A stretch of 64,000 bases of DNA from Celeribacter marinus (GCF_001308265.1 NZ_CP012023.1:2494932-2558931); one strand, 5' to 3'; shown: positions 36,260 to 44,088, counted from the first letter of the stretch. Numbers and translations: made by a program. Notes: a model not told the origin generated them from the sequence alone.

Positions 36260-37279
36260 CTAGGGGCTTGGCGTCTTGTTTGATGCCTTGAGCTTTTCGC
36301 GCTTTTTGCGGAACCGCTCTTTCATGATCTTATCGCTCTCAGCGGTTCCATCGTGCCATGTGCCCATCCAGCGATCGAGCGGCATCATGCCATCGGCGTA
36401 GTTCACCTCGAAATATTTGTGGTGCAAGTAATGAGCCTGAGCATGGGTGTCGACGGCGGTGTCTTTGCCCGCTTCGATCTTGTCAAAACCTATATGGCCC
36501 ACCACGGCGCCCGTCCCGGCGAGGTTCAGATGATAGAGAACCAGAAGCGGATGAGATGGCACAAGCAGATGGATCAGGCTACCCGACCAATAGAGCAATT
36601 GTTCAGCAGGGTGCATCGAAAGCGAAGACCACGGCGAAGGGTTGATCGAGTTGTGGTGAACCGAGTGGATCCACTTGTAGAGGATTGGAATGTGGATGAG
36701 ACGATGAATACAGTAGAAGTGAAATTCATGCAGGATCGGAAGGACCAGGCCAAAACAAATGAGCCAAACGGGGTGCGCCGTAAAGTTCGACCACGGCCCC
36801 CAGCCATTGGCCCAAGACCAGAGCAGCAGAACTTCATAGGCCGTCCAAATCGGCAAGCCAGTCCCAAAGGTGCGGATAATATTGTCAATCGCCTGGCTCT
36901 TGAACATAAAGACATCCGACGGATTTTCGGCCGGAAATTTGCCATTGTACTTAAAGCGCGTGCCTTGGCGCTTTTGCATATAGAGGCGCAATTCAAGCGC
37001 GCCGTAAAAGAGAAGAATGATCGCCGAATTTCGCGCCAGTAAGAAAAGCACCCAACCCCAATTTAACGACAGAAGCGTTTCTTTTGAAGGGGTCAGCACA
37101 AACCAAAAAAGCGCGGACACTGCAAAGAAGAAGACATTCCAAGGCAGGAAATAGTTTGGGAGCCAACGCAGGAAAGTTCCCAAACTCCATGGCCAAACAA
37201 AAACCGGCGCGTTTTCAATCTTGTCATTGGGGCGCCAATTGCCGCGCTTATCCCGCGTGCCAAATTTCAGATCGTCCAT
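36260..37279 (-). CDS. Membrane di-iron hydroxylase of the fatty acid hydroxylase/sterol desaturase family
   Basis: 339 aa with about four or more membrane segments (FFAVSALFWFVL, LLARNSAIILLFYGALEL and others). The three histidine clusters of the di-iron site are HEFHFYCIHR, HSVHH and HYLHH (about residues 185-300). Such enzymes need a ferredoxin and reductase, which lie downstream on the same strand. By analogy with the MocD oxygenase of rhizopine catabolism, which acts with MocE and MocF, I infer an O-demethylase or hydroxylase for a methylated cyclitol. MocD itself may belong to the related desaturase family, so the match is functional rather than strictly orthologous. Confidence 0.8.
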   Translation of the reverse strand: MDDLKFGTRDKRGNWRPNDKIENAPVFVWPWSLGTFLRWLPNYFLPWNVFFFAVSALFWFVLTPSKETLLSLNWGWVLFLLARNSAIILLFYGALELRLYMQKRQGTRFKYNGKFPAENPSDVFMFKSQAIDNIIRTFGTGLPIWTAYEVLLLWSWANGWGPWSNFTAHPVWLICFGLVLPILHEFHFYCIHRLIHIPILYKWIHSVHHNSINPSPWSSLSMHPAEQLLYWSGSLIHLLVPSHPLLVLYHLNLAGTGAVVGHIGFDKIEAGKDTAVDTHAQAHYLHHKYFEVNYADGMMPLDRWMGTWHDGTAESDKIMKERFRKKREKLKASNKTPSP

Positions 37280-37448
37280 CGTTTCCCCCCAAAGGTCGAC
37301 TTCGTCGAACCTCTTCTTTCGTGCCTTTCCACAACCAATTCATTGAACGGTTTTGGAAGCGCCAGCAGCGATTTGCTTTGCGCAATTTGTTCGCCGATGC
37401 GTTAAGAGTTATCTTAGCTATAGGCACTTCAGGCAACACGAACCGAAC

Positions 37449-37464
37449 TGATTGATTTACATCA
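37449..37464. promoter_or_regulatory. Operator-like site TGAT...ACATCA before the lacI gene of the moc-like block
   Basis: TGATTGATTTACATCA lies 39 nt before ATG 37503, in the divergent space between the hydroxylase and lacI genes. It extends to CTGAT/ATCAG arms. It has the same 16-bp frame and outer arms as sites in the inositol locus (58816, 59876). Confidence 0.5.
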
Positions 37465-37502
37465 GCCGCCGTGAAATAGTCTGATAAGATTGGCAAAATT
37501 AA

Positions 37503-38552
37503 ATGGAAGACACAGTGGCAGCCCGCAAAAACGCCCGCCCCAAGCTCAAAGACGTGGCCCGTATTGCCGGGGTTGGCACTGCCACTGTGGATCGTGTTTT
37601 GAACGAACGTGGAAACGTGAGCGAAGAGGTGCGCAAAAAGGTCATCGAGGCTGCGCGCGAAATTGGATTGCGCCGACAACTGCCGCCTTCCTACAAACGC
37701 CTGATCCGTATAAATTTGATCCTCGCGCGCCCTGAACTGCCCCTTCTGCAGCGAATGGCTGATGAATTCCTCAAGGCCACGAATGCGCTGGATCATCGGG
37801 TTAGTTTGCATCTCACAACCTTGCCTGATGAGACGCCCAAGACGATTGGTGCGGCCCTGCGCGCGACGCAATGCGACGCGGTGGTTGTCTATGCGCAGGA
37901 CAATCCGATCATTCACGATGCAATCGAGGCCCTTGATGCGCGCGGCATTCCAGTGATCACTATCATCTCGGATCTTCCCGGCTCAAAACGTCTTGCCTAT
38001 GCCGGAACCGACCATCATGCGGCGGGGCGAACGGCGGGGTTTTTCTTTGCCCGAATGATCCCAAAATCGGGAACAGTCGTGATCCTATGCAATCATCTCG
38101 GCTTCAAATCTCACGTCCAAAGGATTACCGGGTTTCGCGAGTATCTTGAAGTACATGCGCCCGATATATCCATTTCGCATGTTGTCGAGGGGCTTGACGA
38201 TCGAGTCCGTGCGCGCGCCCGCTTGGAGGCCGCATTTCGTGACATCCCGGATACTTTGGGGATCTATAATGTAGGCGCCGCCAACCTTGCTGTGCGCGCG
38301 GCGATCGAGACCAATATTCTGCTGAAACCACCGCTTTTTGTTGGCCATGAATTGACCGAATATACGACCCGCATGCTGCGAGATGGCCTTATGACGCTCA
38401 CCTTGGATCAAAGTCCACGCCTTCAAGCGCAGTTCTCGCTTGATGTCTTGTTGGATCATTTCGGCTATGAGAGCATCACAATCCCCCGCCCCTATGTTTC
38501 GAACGTTCCTATCGTCCTCTATGGCCCAGAAAATATTCCTGCGGATCATTGA
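37503..38552 (+). CDS. LacI-family transcriptional regulator (moc-like block)
   Basis: 349 aa. The N-terminal LacI helix-turn-helix LKDVARIAGVGTATVDRVLN (about 15-34) is followed by a type-1 periplasmic-binding-like effector domain. It is divergent from the hydroxylase gene and upstream of the aldo/keto reductase and creatininase genes, so it is the likely local regulator. TATVDRVLN is shared with both LacI proteins of the inositol locus, consistent with similar operators. Confidence 0.9.
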   Translation: MEDTVAARKNARPKLKDVARIAGVGTATVDRVLNERGNVSEEVRKKVIEAAREIGLRRQLPPSYKRLIRINLILARPELPLLQRMADEFLKATNALDHRVSLHLTTLPDETPKTIGAALRATQCDAVVVYAQDNPIIHDAIEALDARGIPVITIISDLPGSKRLAYAGTDHHAAGRTAGFFFARMIPKSGTVVILCNHLGFKSHVQRITGFREYLEVHAPDISISHVVEGLDDRVRARARLEAAFRDIPDTLGIYNVGAANLAVRAAIETNILLKPPLFVGHELTEYTTRMLRDGLMTLTLDQSPRLQAQFSLDVLLDHFGYESITIPRPYVSNVPIVLYGPENIPADH

Positions 38553-38687
38553 TTGCTTTGCATCAGTGAGAGCCATGTTGATGCTCGAGATTCTGCTCTA
38601 ACTTGCCCCAAATGACGCAGTTTTACGCCCATTTTGAGGGCGCATTTGGGAGGCATGGATGCAGCTTTTAGCAGAGTTTGAAGCACA

Positions 38688-39662
38688 ATGAAGTATCGCC
38701 CTTTTGGCAGAACCGGCTGGAACGTTTCTGAAATTGGCTTTGGCGGTTGGCAAATTGGCGGGGCTTGGGGCAAGGTCGATGATCGCGCCTCTGTGCGCAC
38801 GCTTTTGCACGCCTTTGAGAAAGGTATCAATTTTGTTGATACCGCGCAGCTCTATGGGGAAGGTCATTCAGAGGCAGTTATTGGCGAGGCGTTGAAGCAA
38901 TGGAGCGGCGACAAAATCTATGTTGCAACCAAAGCGCAGCCAACCGTTTGGCCAAGCCCGGATGATGCAAACCCTCTCTTTCGCGGGCGCTTTCCGGAGT
39001 GGCATCTGCGCGAGAACGTCGAGAATTCCTTGCGCCGTCTTGGTGTTGAGCAGCTCGATCTATTTCAACTACATTGCTGGGGGCCGACCGGCCATAAAGA
39101 GCTCGATTGGTTAGAGACGCTCAATGATTTGCGCGCTGAAGGGAAGATAGATCAGATCGGTGTTTCCTTGCGCGACAACAAGCCAAACGAGGGCGTTGAT
39201 CTTGCCCGTTTAGGGCTGGTGGCCTCTCAGCAGGTGATTTTCAACATGTTCGAGCAATCTCCGCGTGAGGTGCTTTTCCCTGCCGCCAAGGCCAGCGATA
39301 CTGCTATCATTGCGCGCGTCCCTTTAGATAGCGGGTCACTCGTTGGCCACTGGACGCCCAACAGTTACGGGGGTTGGGAAGTGGGCTCGCAACAGCATCA
39401 AATGTTTAGGGGCGATCGCTTTGCTCAAACGCTTGAACGGCTGGATAAATTGAAGGCTGAAATCGGTGATGCTTTCCCAACCTTGGCCGAAGCGGCGATG
39501 CGTTATGTGCTGTCACACGACAGCGTGAGCGTTTTGATTCCAGGAATGAAAACGCCGCAAGAGGTTGATATGAACGTGGCCTATTCTGATGGTGGGCACA
39601 TGTCGGATGCGTTCATCGCTCGCTTGGTCAAACACGCTTGGCAGAGGAATTTTTACCAATGA
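38688..39662 (+). CDS. Aldo/keto reductase
   Basis: 324 aa TIM barrel. The catalytic tetrad is visible: Asp and Tyr in VDTAQLYGEGHSE (about 49-61), Lys in YVATKAQ near 85, and His in LFQLHCWG near 125. Similar proteins include IolS-type reductases/dehydrogenases of sugars and cyclitols. The gene lies between lacI and the creatininase gene, whose ATG overlaps its TGA, so they form one unit. The role is probably in processing the imported cyclitol. Confidence 0.85.
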   Translation: MKYRPFGRTGWNVSEIGFGGWQIGGAWGKVDDRASVRTLLHAFEKGINFVDTAQLYGEGHSEAVIGEALKQWSGDKIYVATKAQPTVWPSPDDANPLFRGRFPEWHLRENVENSLRRLGVEQLDLFQLHCWGPTGHKELDWLETLNDLRAEGKIDQIGVSLRDNKPNEGVDLARLGLVASQQVIFNMFEQSPREVLFPAAKASDTAIIARVPLDSGSLVGHWTPNSYGGWEVGSQQHQMFRGDRFAQTLERLDKLKAEIGDAFPTLAEAAMRYVLSHDSVSVLIPGMKTPQEVDMNVAYSDGGHMSDAFIARLVKHAWQRNFYQ

Positions 39663-40345
39663 CGCGGCAAATCGAACGCCTCCGCCCCAACCAAATTCGC
39701 GCCGCTCTGGCCGAGCAATCCACGGTTTGGCTGCCAATTGGAACGATTGAATGGCATTGCGAACATCTGCCCGTTGGGCTCGATGGACTTACCGCGCATG
39801 GCTTGTGCCTAAAGGCGTCTGAGAGAGCGGGTGGGCTGGTGATGCCCGCGCTCTATTTTGGTTGCGGTGGCGGGCACGGAGAATTTCCTTGGACAATCAT
39901 GATGAACAGCCCTGATCAGATCGAGGAAATGCTCATGCGAACTGCTGAACGGCTTGAGGCAATGGATGTTGAGCGTCTTGTTATCTTCAGTGGGCATTTC
40001 GCAGATGAACAGCTCGCGATGATTGATCGGTTTGCTGAGACGTGGAACACGCGCGGCACCCTTCTTCGTATGATAGCGACGGCGGTGAACAGATGCCCAG
40101 ACGCGGGCCTTGAGCCTGATCACGCGGGCGCTTTTGAGACGCTTTTGATGCATGCGCTGTCGCCCGCAACGGTTGATCTCTCCTTGCTTCCAAATCTTGA
40201 GGACGCACCGGATAATTTTGATCGGCTTGACCCGCAAAGCCCTATCTGGGGCGTTATTGGGCGCGATCCTCGCACTGTCGAACTTGTGCAAAGCGGCGCG
40301 CTACTGAAAGCAATAGTGGATTGGCTCGCGGAACAAGTCGCATAG
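39659..40345 (+). CDS. Creatininase-family amidohydrolase-like protein
   Basis: 228 aa. The metal-binding pattern of the creatininase family is present: GTIEWHCEHLPVGLDG (Glu, His, Asp, about 29-44), GCGGGHGEFPW and an AGAFETLLM glutamate segment near 160. Family members hydrolyse cyclic amides such as creatinine or act in F420/riboflavin-type pathways. In a cyclitol cluster, hydrolysis of a ring or amide derived from an amino-inositol is possible but unproven. ATG 39659 overlaps the aldo/keto reductase TGA by 4 nt. Confidence 0.8.
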   Translation: MTRQIERLRPNQIRAALAEQSTVWLPIGTIEWHCEHLPVGLDGLTAHGLCLKASERAGGLVMPALYFGCGGGHGEFPWTIMMNSPDQIEEMLMRTAERLEAMDVERLVIFSGHFADEQLAMIDRFAETWNTRGTLLRMIATAVNRCPDAGLEPDHAGAFETLLMHALSPATVDLSLLPNLEDAPDNFDRLDPQSPIWGVIGRDPRTVELVQSGALLKAIVDWLAEQVA

Positions 40346-40376
40346 CAAACCGTTACACGCACAGCACCAAATAACC

Positions 40377-40523
40377 CTACATCAAATGCTCAACCTCGGG
40401 CGCCGCAACAAACCGCCATGCGCGGCGCGGGCCTACCATGACGTTCAGGTAATACATCTCAAATCCGTAGGGCGCGCCGCAAGGGTGGTGCCCGCGCGGC
40501 ACGCAAACGGTATCGTCAAGTTG
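40377..40523 (-). pseudogene. iolB: 3' remnant of a second, divergent iolB
   Basis: About 47 codons ending at TAG 40377 read DDTVCVPRGHHPCGAPYGFE then MYYLNVMVGPRRAWRFVAAP and EVEHLM. This is the C-terminus of 5-deoxy-glucuronate isomerase, matching the intact IolB of this window in the same place but clearly diverged at the DNA level. It is cut by the IS6 inverted repeat at 40509-40523. It is therefore a xenologue or an old paralogue, not a recent copy. Confidence 0.85.
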
Positions 40524-41319
40524 TTTACCCTAGCTTGAGTTTAGCAATCTAGACGGATTCATCCAGCCGCGATTTCACACGTAATATCATGCCAGATCGC
40601 GAAAGCATCTAATCGGGCATGGCGGTAAGATCTGGCATTTAGGCGATGACGGCGAGGTCTGAAAAGAACGTTAATTTGATCGTGCGCGGATAGAAATTGT
40701 TGTGCGCGTCTGGCTGATTTGAAACGGCCCATCACCCGTTCTCGCCGTCGGGTAGGTTTGTGCGAAACCTCGGCCTGGTTGTTCAAGCCCTTGTGACTGC
40801 GATGCTCCAATCGCGGAACTAATCGCCGTTTTGCGGCACCGTAGGATCGCAGCTTATCTGTGATCAACACTCTTGGCACGCCGAACTGCTTCATCAGCTT
40901 GCGCATAAAGCGCATAGCCGCCTTCATATTTCGGCGACTCTGTACAAGGATTTCCAGCGCATTGCCGTGTTGATCCACCGCACGCCACAGCCAGCGTTTC
41001 TTGCCACGGATAGAAATCACAACTTCATCCAGATGCCATTTGTCACCGACGGGTGGACGATCGCGGCGGATCGACTTGGCATACTGATGGCCGAACTTCA
41101 TCATCCAAAAGCGTACGGTTTCATGGCTGACGACGATCCCGCGTTGCGCCAACAAGTCTTCAACATCACGCAAACTGAGGCTGAAACGAAAGTACAGCCA
41201 GACAGCGTATTCGATGATTTCTGAGGGAAAGCGATGGCCTTTGAAGCCGGGGGAATTCTTGCATTTGGTCATGCCAAGCGCCTAAATCCGTAAGGAACAA
41301 CCGTCAACTTGACGATACC
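40509..41319. mobile_element. IS6-family insertion sequence
   Basis: 811 bp bounded by perfect 15-bp inverted repeats GGTATCGTCAAGTTG (40509-40523) and its complement (41305-41319). The match extends by 3 bp outward (AAC/GTT) to 18 bp. The size and the single transposase fit the IS6/IS26 group. No 8-bp target duplication is seen. The left neighbour is a cut iolB and the right neighbour a cut nuclease-like gene, so the IS probably marks a deletion or fusion point. Confidence 0.88.
40559..41272 (-). CDS. IS6-family transposase
   Basis: 237 aa DDE transposase. Helix-turn-helix region SLSLRDVEDLLAQRGIVVSHETV (about 31-53), catalytic Asp in KWHLDEVVISIRGKKRWLWR (about 82), Asp in VLITDKLRSYG (about 145) and Glu in RRRERVMGRFKS (about 180). 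The frame is intact, so the element may be active. Confidence 0.92.
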   Translation of the reverse strand: MTKCKNSPGFKGHRFPSEIIEYAVWLYFRFSLSLRDVEDLLAQRGIVVSHETVRFWMMKFGHQYAKSIRRDRPPVGDKWHLDEVVISIRGKKRWLWRAVDQHGNALEILVQSRRNMKAAMRFMRKLMKQFGVPRVLITDKLRSYGAAKRRLVPRLEHRSHKGLNNQAEVSHKPTRRRERVMGRFKSARRAQQFLSAHDQINVLFRPRRHRLNARSYRHARLDAFAIWHDITCEIAAG

Positions 41320-41653
41320 GTTGGTAGATATCGACGATCTGCGTGTTGGTCAGGCCCGAGACGTAGGCGGTGTACTTCAGCGCCTGCCACGTCACATCTC
41401 TCCCGCTGTCATCAAGCTTGTTCTCGATCACAACGAGGTTGCCGTCCTTGTCGAGCGCCAAGAGATCCAGGCGTTCACGGGTTTCATCAAACCCGTCGAA
41501 CTCTTTCTGAATGATCAGCAATTCCTCACCGAGGGCGTCAGGTTGATTGGCCAGCCACTCTTGCAAATGGTCGCGCTCACGTAGGTTCAACTCAGAAAAG
41601 CGCTTCTGGGACAGGCGGGACAATCGGTTTTGGTTCAAATCAACGCGGAACAA
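41320..41653 (-). pseudogene. PD-(D/E)XK nuclease-fold protein truncated by IS6
   Basis: The N-terminal about 110 residues, from ATG 41653: MFRVDLNQNRLSRLSQKRFS, then LRERDHLQEWLANQP and ETRERLDLLALDKDGNLVVI followed by ENKLDDSGRDVTWQALKY. The LDLLALD...VIENK pattern is a PD-(D/E)XK catalytic core, as in DUF91/NucS-like and DUF4268-associated proteins. The frame enters the IS right end after IVDIYQR, and the last residues before a stop at 41282 are IS-encoded. The C-terminal domain is lost. The start overlaps the upstream gene by 14 nt. Confidence 0.75.
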
Positions 41654-42449
41654 AGAAATCTTCTCCTACTTCACTTGCATCAAAATATGCGATCCCGTTC
41701 AAGTTCTCCGCCATCAAGTAGGATTGCATCTCAGTTGTGTTTTCTTGAAGGCGCACCCATTCTGGGTCCCCATCGTGCATCTTTGTTTCCATGCCTGGAT
41801 CGAGCAACTTCAACCCATTGGCTAACCCGCAACCGGGCCCATACTGGAAGAGCTCATGCAGCGGCCGCATCCCAGGATGCAGAACGCTCAGTGCGCGTGA
41901 CTTCTTTCGCTCGACAAAACTGGCAGACGCTACAGAACAGCCCCAAAAACTTGGCGGCTTGAACCCCGACGAAACTTGGCGGAACAACTGTCGGTTTTTG
42001 ACATGGTCGTGGTTGTAGAAAACGTCGATGGGATTATTTGGACCCGCGCGCTTGATCAGAGTTTTTGTCTGACCCTTCTTCAGCACATGTCCATCGTACC
42101 GCCCCGGCATCACTTGGTTGGTTCGTCCGAGCCTTCGATCATGCCGCCTATACAGCTTCTTGGCCTGAACCCGGAAACCAATGCGGCACGACCCTTGTCT
42201 AAAGAACCAAACCCAGTCTGCACCGGTATCTTTCTCGCGTTCTCGGGTAAATAGTCTAACTCGGAACCCAGCCTTCGGGAGGTCACGTGCCATTTGCAGC
42301 AGCAGACATTCAGTTATCGTTTCTTCCTGAAGATTTAACCCTTCTCTGTAGGCGTTGTTCTGTTCTCGCCAAACAACACCCGACAAATCGCGCAGATATT
42401 TTTGCATTCCCAAGGTATGTATATTGGGTTTGCCAGGCCAAAACCTCAT
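41640..42449 (-). CDS. DUF6615-like protein, possible PD-(D/E)XK fold
   Basis: 269 aa. LSGVVWREQNNAYREGLNLQ then EETITECLLLQMARDLP, REREKDTGADWVWFF and GFRVQAKKLYRR resemble a family I remember as DUF6615. The GADW...VQAKK arrangement could be a nuclease core with a Gln in place of the acidic residue. No membrane span or signal peptide. It is coupled by a 14-nt overlap to the truncated nuclease-fold gene. I do not know its function; paired nuclease-like genes next to mobile DNA suggest a defence or anti-plasmid role. Confidence 0.6.
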   Translation of the reverse strand: MRFWPGKPNIHTLGMQKYLRDLSGVVWREQNNAYREGLNLQEETITECLLLQMARDLPKAGFRVRLFTREREKDTGADWVWFFRQGSCRIGFRVQAKKLYRRHDRRLGRTNQVMPGRYDGHVLKKGQTKTLIKRAGPNNPIDVFYNHDHVKNRQLFRQVSSGFKPPSFWGCSVASASFVERKKSRALSVLHPGMRPLHELFQYGPGCGLANGLKLLDPGMETKMHDGDPEWVRLQENTTEMQSYLMAENLNGIAYFDASEVGEDFFVPR

Positions 42450-42554
42450 AGTGCCGCCTCTAACTGATTGCAGGTGGAGGTGGGGTAATCCCCCCTAAAA
42501 TTAGTGGTGTTCAAAAGTAGAATTTTCTCGGCAAGATATCTGAGGAGATTTTTG

Positions 42555-42821
42555 ATGAAGACAGCACGATATAGCGACACACAGATCATGGGCATCTTGA
42601 AGCAGGCGGAGGGCGGTGTGCCTGTCTCTGAGCTTTGTCGCGAGCACGGGATGAGCAGCGCAAGTTTTTACAAGTGGCGCGCTAAGTTCGGTGGCATGGA
42701 TGCGTCCTTGATCGTAGAGATGAAAGACATGGCCGAGCAGAACCGGCGTCTCAAGAAGATGTATGCTGAGATGAGCATGCAGAATGATCTGCTGAAGGAA
42801 GCGCTTGGAAAAAAGCGCTGA
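42555..42821 (+). CDS. IS3-family transposase OrfA
   Basis: 88 aa. Helix-turn-helix protein: MKTARYSDTQIMGILKQAEG, VSELCREHGMSSASFYKWRAKFG and a C-terminal leucine-zipper-like helix (EMKDMAEQNRRLKKMYAEMS). GAGGAG lies upstream of ATG 42555. Intact. In IS3 elements it is fused to OrfB by programmed -1 frameshifting. Confidence 0.92.
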   Translation: MKTARYSDTQIMGILKQAEGGVPVSELCREHGMSSASFYKWRAKFGGMDASLIVEMKDMAEQNRRLKKMYAEMSMQNDLLKEALGKKR

Positions 42822-43072
42822 GGCCGTCTCTGAGGCGAGAGATGGCCATGAACGCGGTCGCACGGCACGGGGTCAGCATTGCGCTGGCCTGCCGTGCGTT
42901 TGAGATCAGTGAGACCTGCTACAGATACAGTCCCGTTTTGAGTGATGAGAACGAGGAGATTGCCGATTGGTTGGAACGTCTGACAGCGAACAAGCGCAGT
43001 TGGGGCTTTAGGCTGTGCTTTCTTTATCTACGGAATGTTCAAGGCTACGGATGGAACCACAAACGTGTCTAT

Positions 43073-43113
43073 CCATTGGCTGACAGGCGATTGCAAAGCA
43101 ATCTGCCGAGAGG
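43073..43113 (+). repeat. Hairpin mini-insertion 1 in IS3 orfB (41 nt)
   Basis: Inserted between the codons for RVY and RIY. It starts CATTG (43074), has a central hairpin 43086-43107 with arms GGC-G-ATTGC and GCAAT-CT-GCC around AAA, and ends CGAGAGG. It shifts the frame by +2. Confidence 0.75.
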
Positions 43114-43287
43114 CGGATCTACTGCGAACTGGAACTGAACTTGCGGATCAAACCTAAGAAACGACTGAAGCGCGACAAGCCTGAACCGTTGGCTGTGCCA
43201 GACGTCCCAAACGACACTTGGTCGATGGATTTCATGGCGGATCAACTCGCGGATGGCAGGTCGATCAGAACATTGAACGTGCTGGAT

Positions 43288-43328
43288 CATTGCACGGCAG
43301 GGCATCACGGCGTGATGTCCCGAGAGTG
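43288..43328 (+). repeat. Hairpin mini-insertion 2 in IS3 orfB (41 nt)
   Basis: Inserted between NVLD and DFNRE. It starts CATTGCACGGCA, has a hairpin 43300-43321 with arms GGG-C-ATCAC and GTGAT-GT-CCC around GGC, and ends CGAGAGTG. Same length, ends and stem/bulge layout as insertion 1, but with different paired bases. Confidence 0.75.
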
Positions 43329-43445
43329 GACTTCAATCGCGAAGGCCTGTGCATCGAAGTCGACTTCTCGTTGCCCGCTGAACGGGTCGTACGCAGCCTT
43401 AACCAAATCATTGAATGGCGTGGCCAGCCTCAGACAATTCGTGTC

Positions 43446-43490
43446 GAGTTGCCAGTGATTGCGCCATTGGTTCGAGCAACCACTGGCGAC
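43446..43490. repeat. Hairpin mini-insertion 3 in IS3 orfB (net 39 nt)
   Basis: 45 nt stand where 6 nt (Asp-Asn of DNGPE) are expected. Arms GCCAGTG-ATTGC and GCAAC-CACTGGC form a long hairpin around a 13-nt loop. It keeps the frame. The ends do not clearly match insertions 1, 2 and 4, so membership in that family is uncertain. Confidence 0.55.
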
Positions 43491-43564
43491 GGCCCCGAGT
43501 ATGTCAGTGGCAAGCTGATGGAATGGGCTGAGAAACGGGGCGTACGACTTGAATACATCCAGCC

Positions 43565-43601
43565 CCACTCTCACACATGCAAGCATGTGTTGCCGTGCAA
43601 C
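43565..43601 (-). repeat. Hairpin mini-insertion 4 in IS3 orfB (37 nt, inverted)
   Basis: Inserted within the Pro codon of IQPGKPQQ. On the minus strand it starts GTTGCACGGCA, has a perfect 8-bp hairpin ACACATGC/GCATGTGT (43573-43590) and ends GAGAGTGG. This matches insertion 2 in the opposite orientation. Confidence 0.75.
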
Positions 43602-43839
43602 GGGCAAGCCGCAGCAGAACGCCTATATCGAGCGCTATAACCGCACGGTCCGGGGCGAATGGCTCAGCCAATACATCTTTGAAACCATCGAGGAGGCACA
43701 GGATCAGGCAACGAAATGGCTCTGGACTTATAACAACGAGCGACCCAATATGGGCATCGGCGGCATCACACCCGCAATGAAACTGAAAACAGCCGCCTGA
43801 ATTCTACGGCTGAGCCCCATTAAAAATGGGGGGATTACC

Positions 43840-44088
43840 GAAGCAATGGCACTACATGCCGACCCGACAAGTTTCATGGGGCTATAGATCCGAGAAGTGC
43901 GGCGTTTCGGCTGTTCACAGAAGTTCGAAGTACTTGGGCGAGTCACGCGTCCACCATATCGCGTTGGGGGCGGCGCCGGTGAGCGTGGCTGATGCCGCTC
44001 AGTACAGCTACAAAACAGATTTTGGCAACATGTGCTCTAATCAGAGCCCAGTCTTTGCGCACCATTAAATATTGCAGCGATACATATC
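43840..44088. other. Gene-free spacer between IS3 and IS66
   Basis: 249 nt with no convincing coding frame, RNA gene or repeat. Confidence 0.5.

Larger units (their letters stand above)
42842..43800 (+). pseudogene. IS3-family transposase OrfB interrupted by four hairpin insertions
   Basis: This DDE integrase-type transposase reads in four segments in different frames: MNAVARHGVSIALACRAFEI...WNHKRVY, then RIYCELELNLRIKPKKRLKR...RTLNVLD, then DFNREGLCIEVDFSLPAERV...QTIRV, then (D/N)GPEYVSGKLMEWAEKRG...LEYIQP, then GKPQQNAYIERYNRTVRGEW to KTAA. Insertions of net 41, 41, 39 and 37 nt lie at the joins. Removing them gives 801 nt, exactly 267 codons including the stop, with no other lesion. D, D and E catalytic positions (WSMDF, DNGPEY, NAYIE) are kept apart from the third-insertion join. 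See findings. Confidence 0.85.
42484..43839. mobile_element. IS3-family insertion sequence carrying short hairpin insertions
   Basis: Ends are inverted repeats beginning GGTAATCCCCCC (42484-42495) with the complement at 43828-43839. It holds orfA and a broken orfB. Total length is 1356 bp; subtracting the four insertions (net 158 nt) gives 1198 bp, a normal IS3-family size. No target duplication is evident. Confidence 0.85.

Noticed and set aside
43073..43601. Translational bypassing (T4 gene 60 style) of the IS3 insertions
   Set aside because: No matching take-off and landing codons flank the insertions, so there is no direct support; kept only as one possible test in the finding.
43826..44068. 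80-codon frame between IS3 and IS66
   Set aside because: Begins in the IS3 end repeat and has no conserved character.
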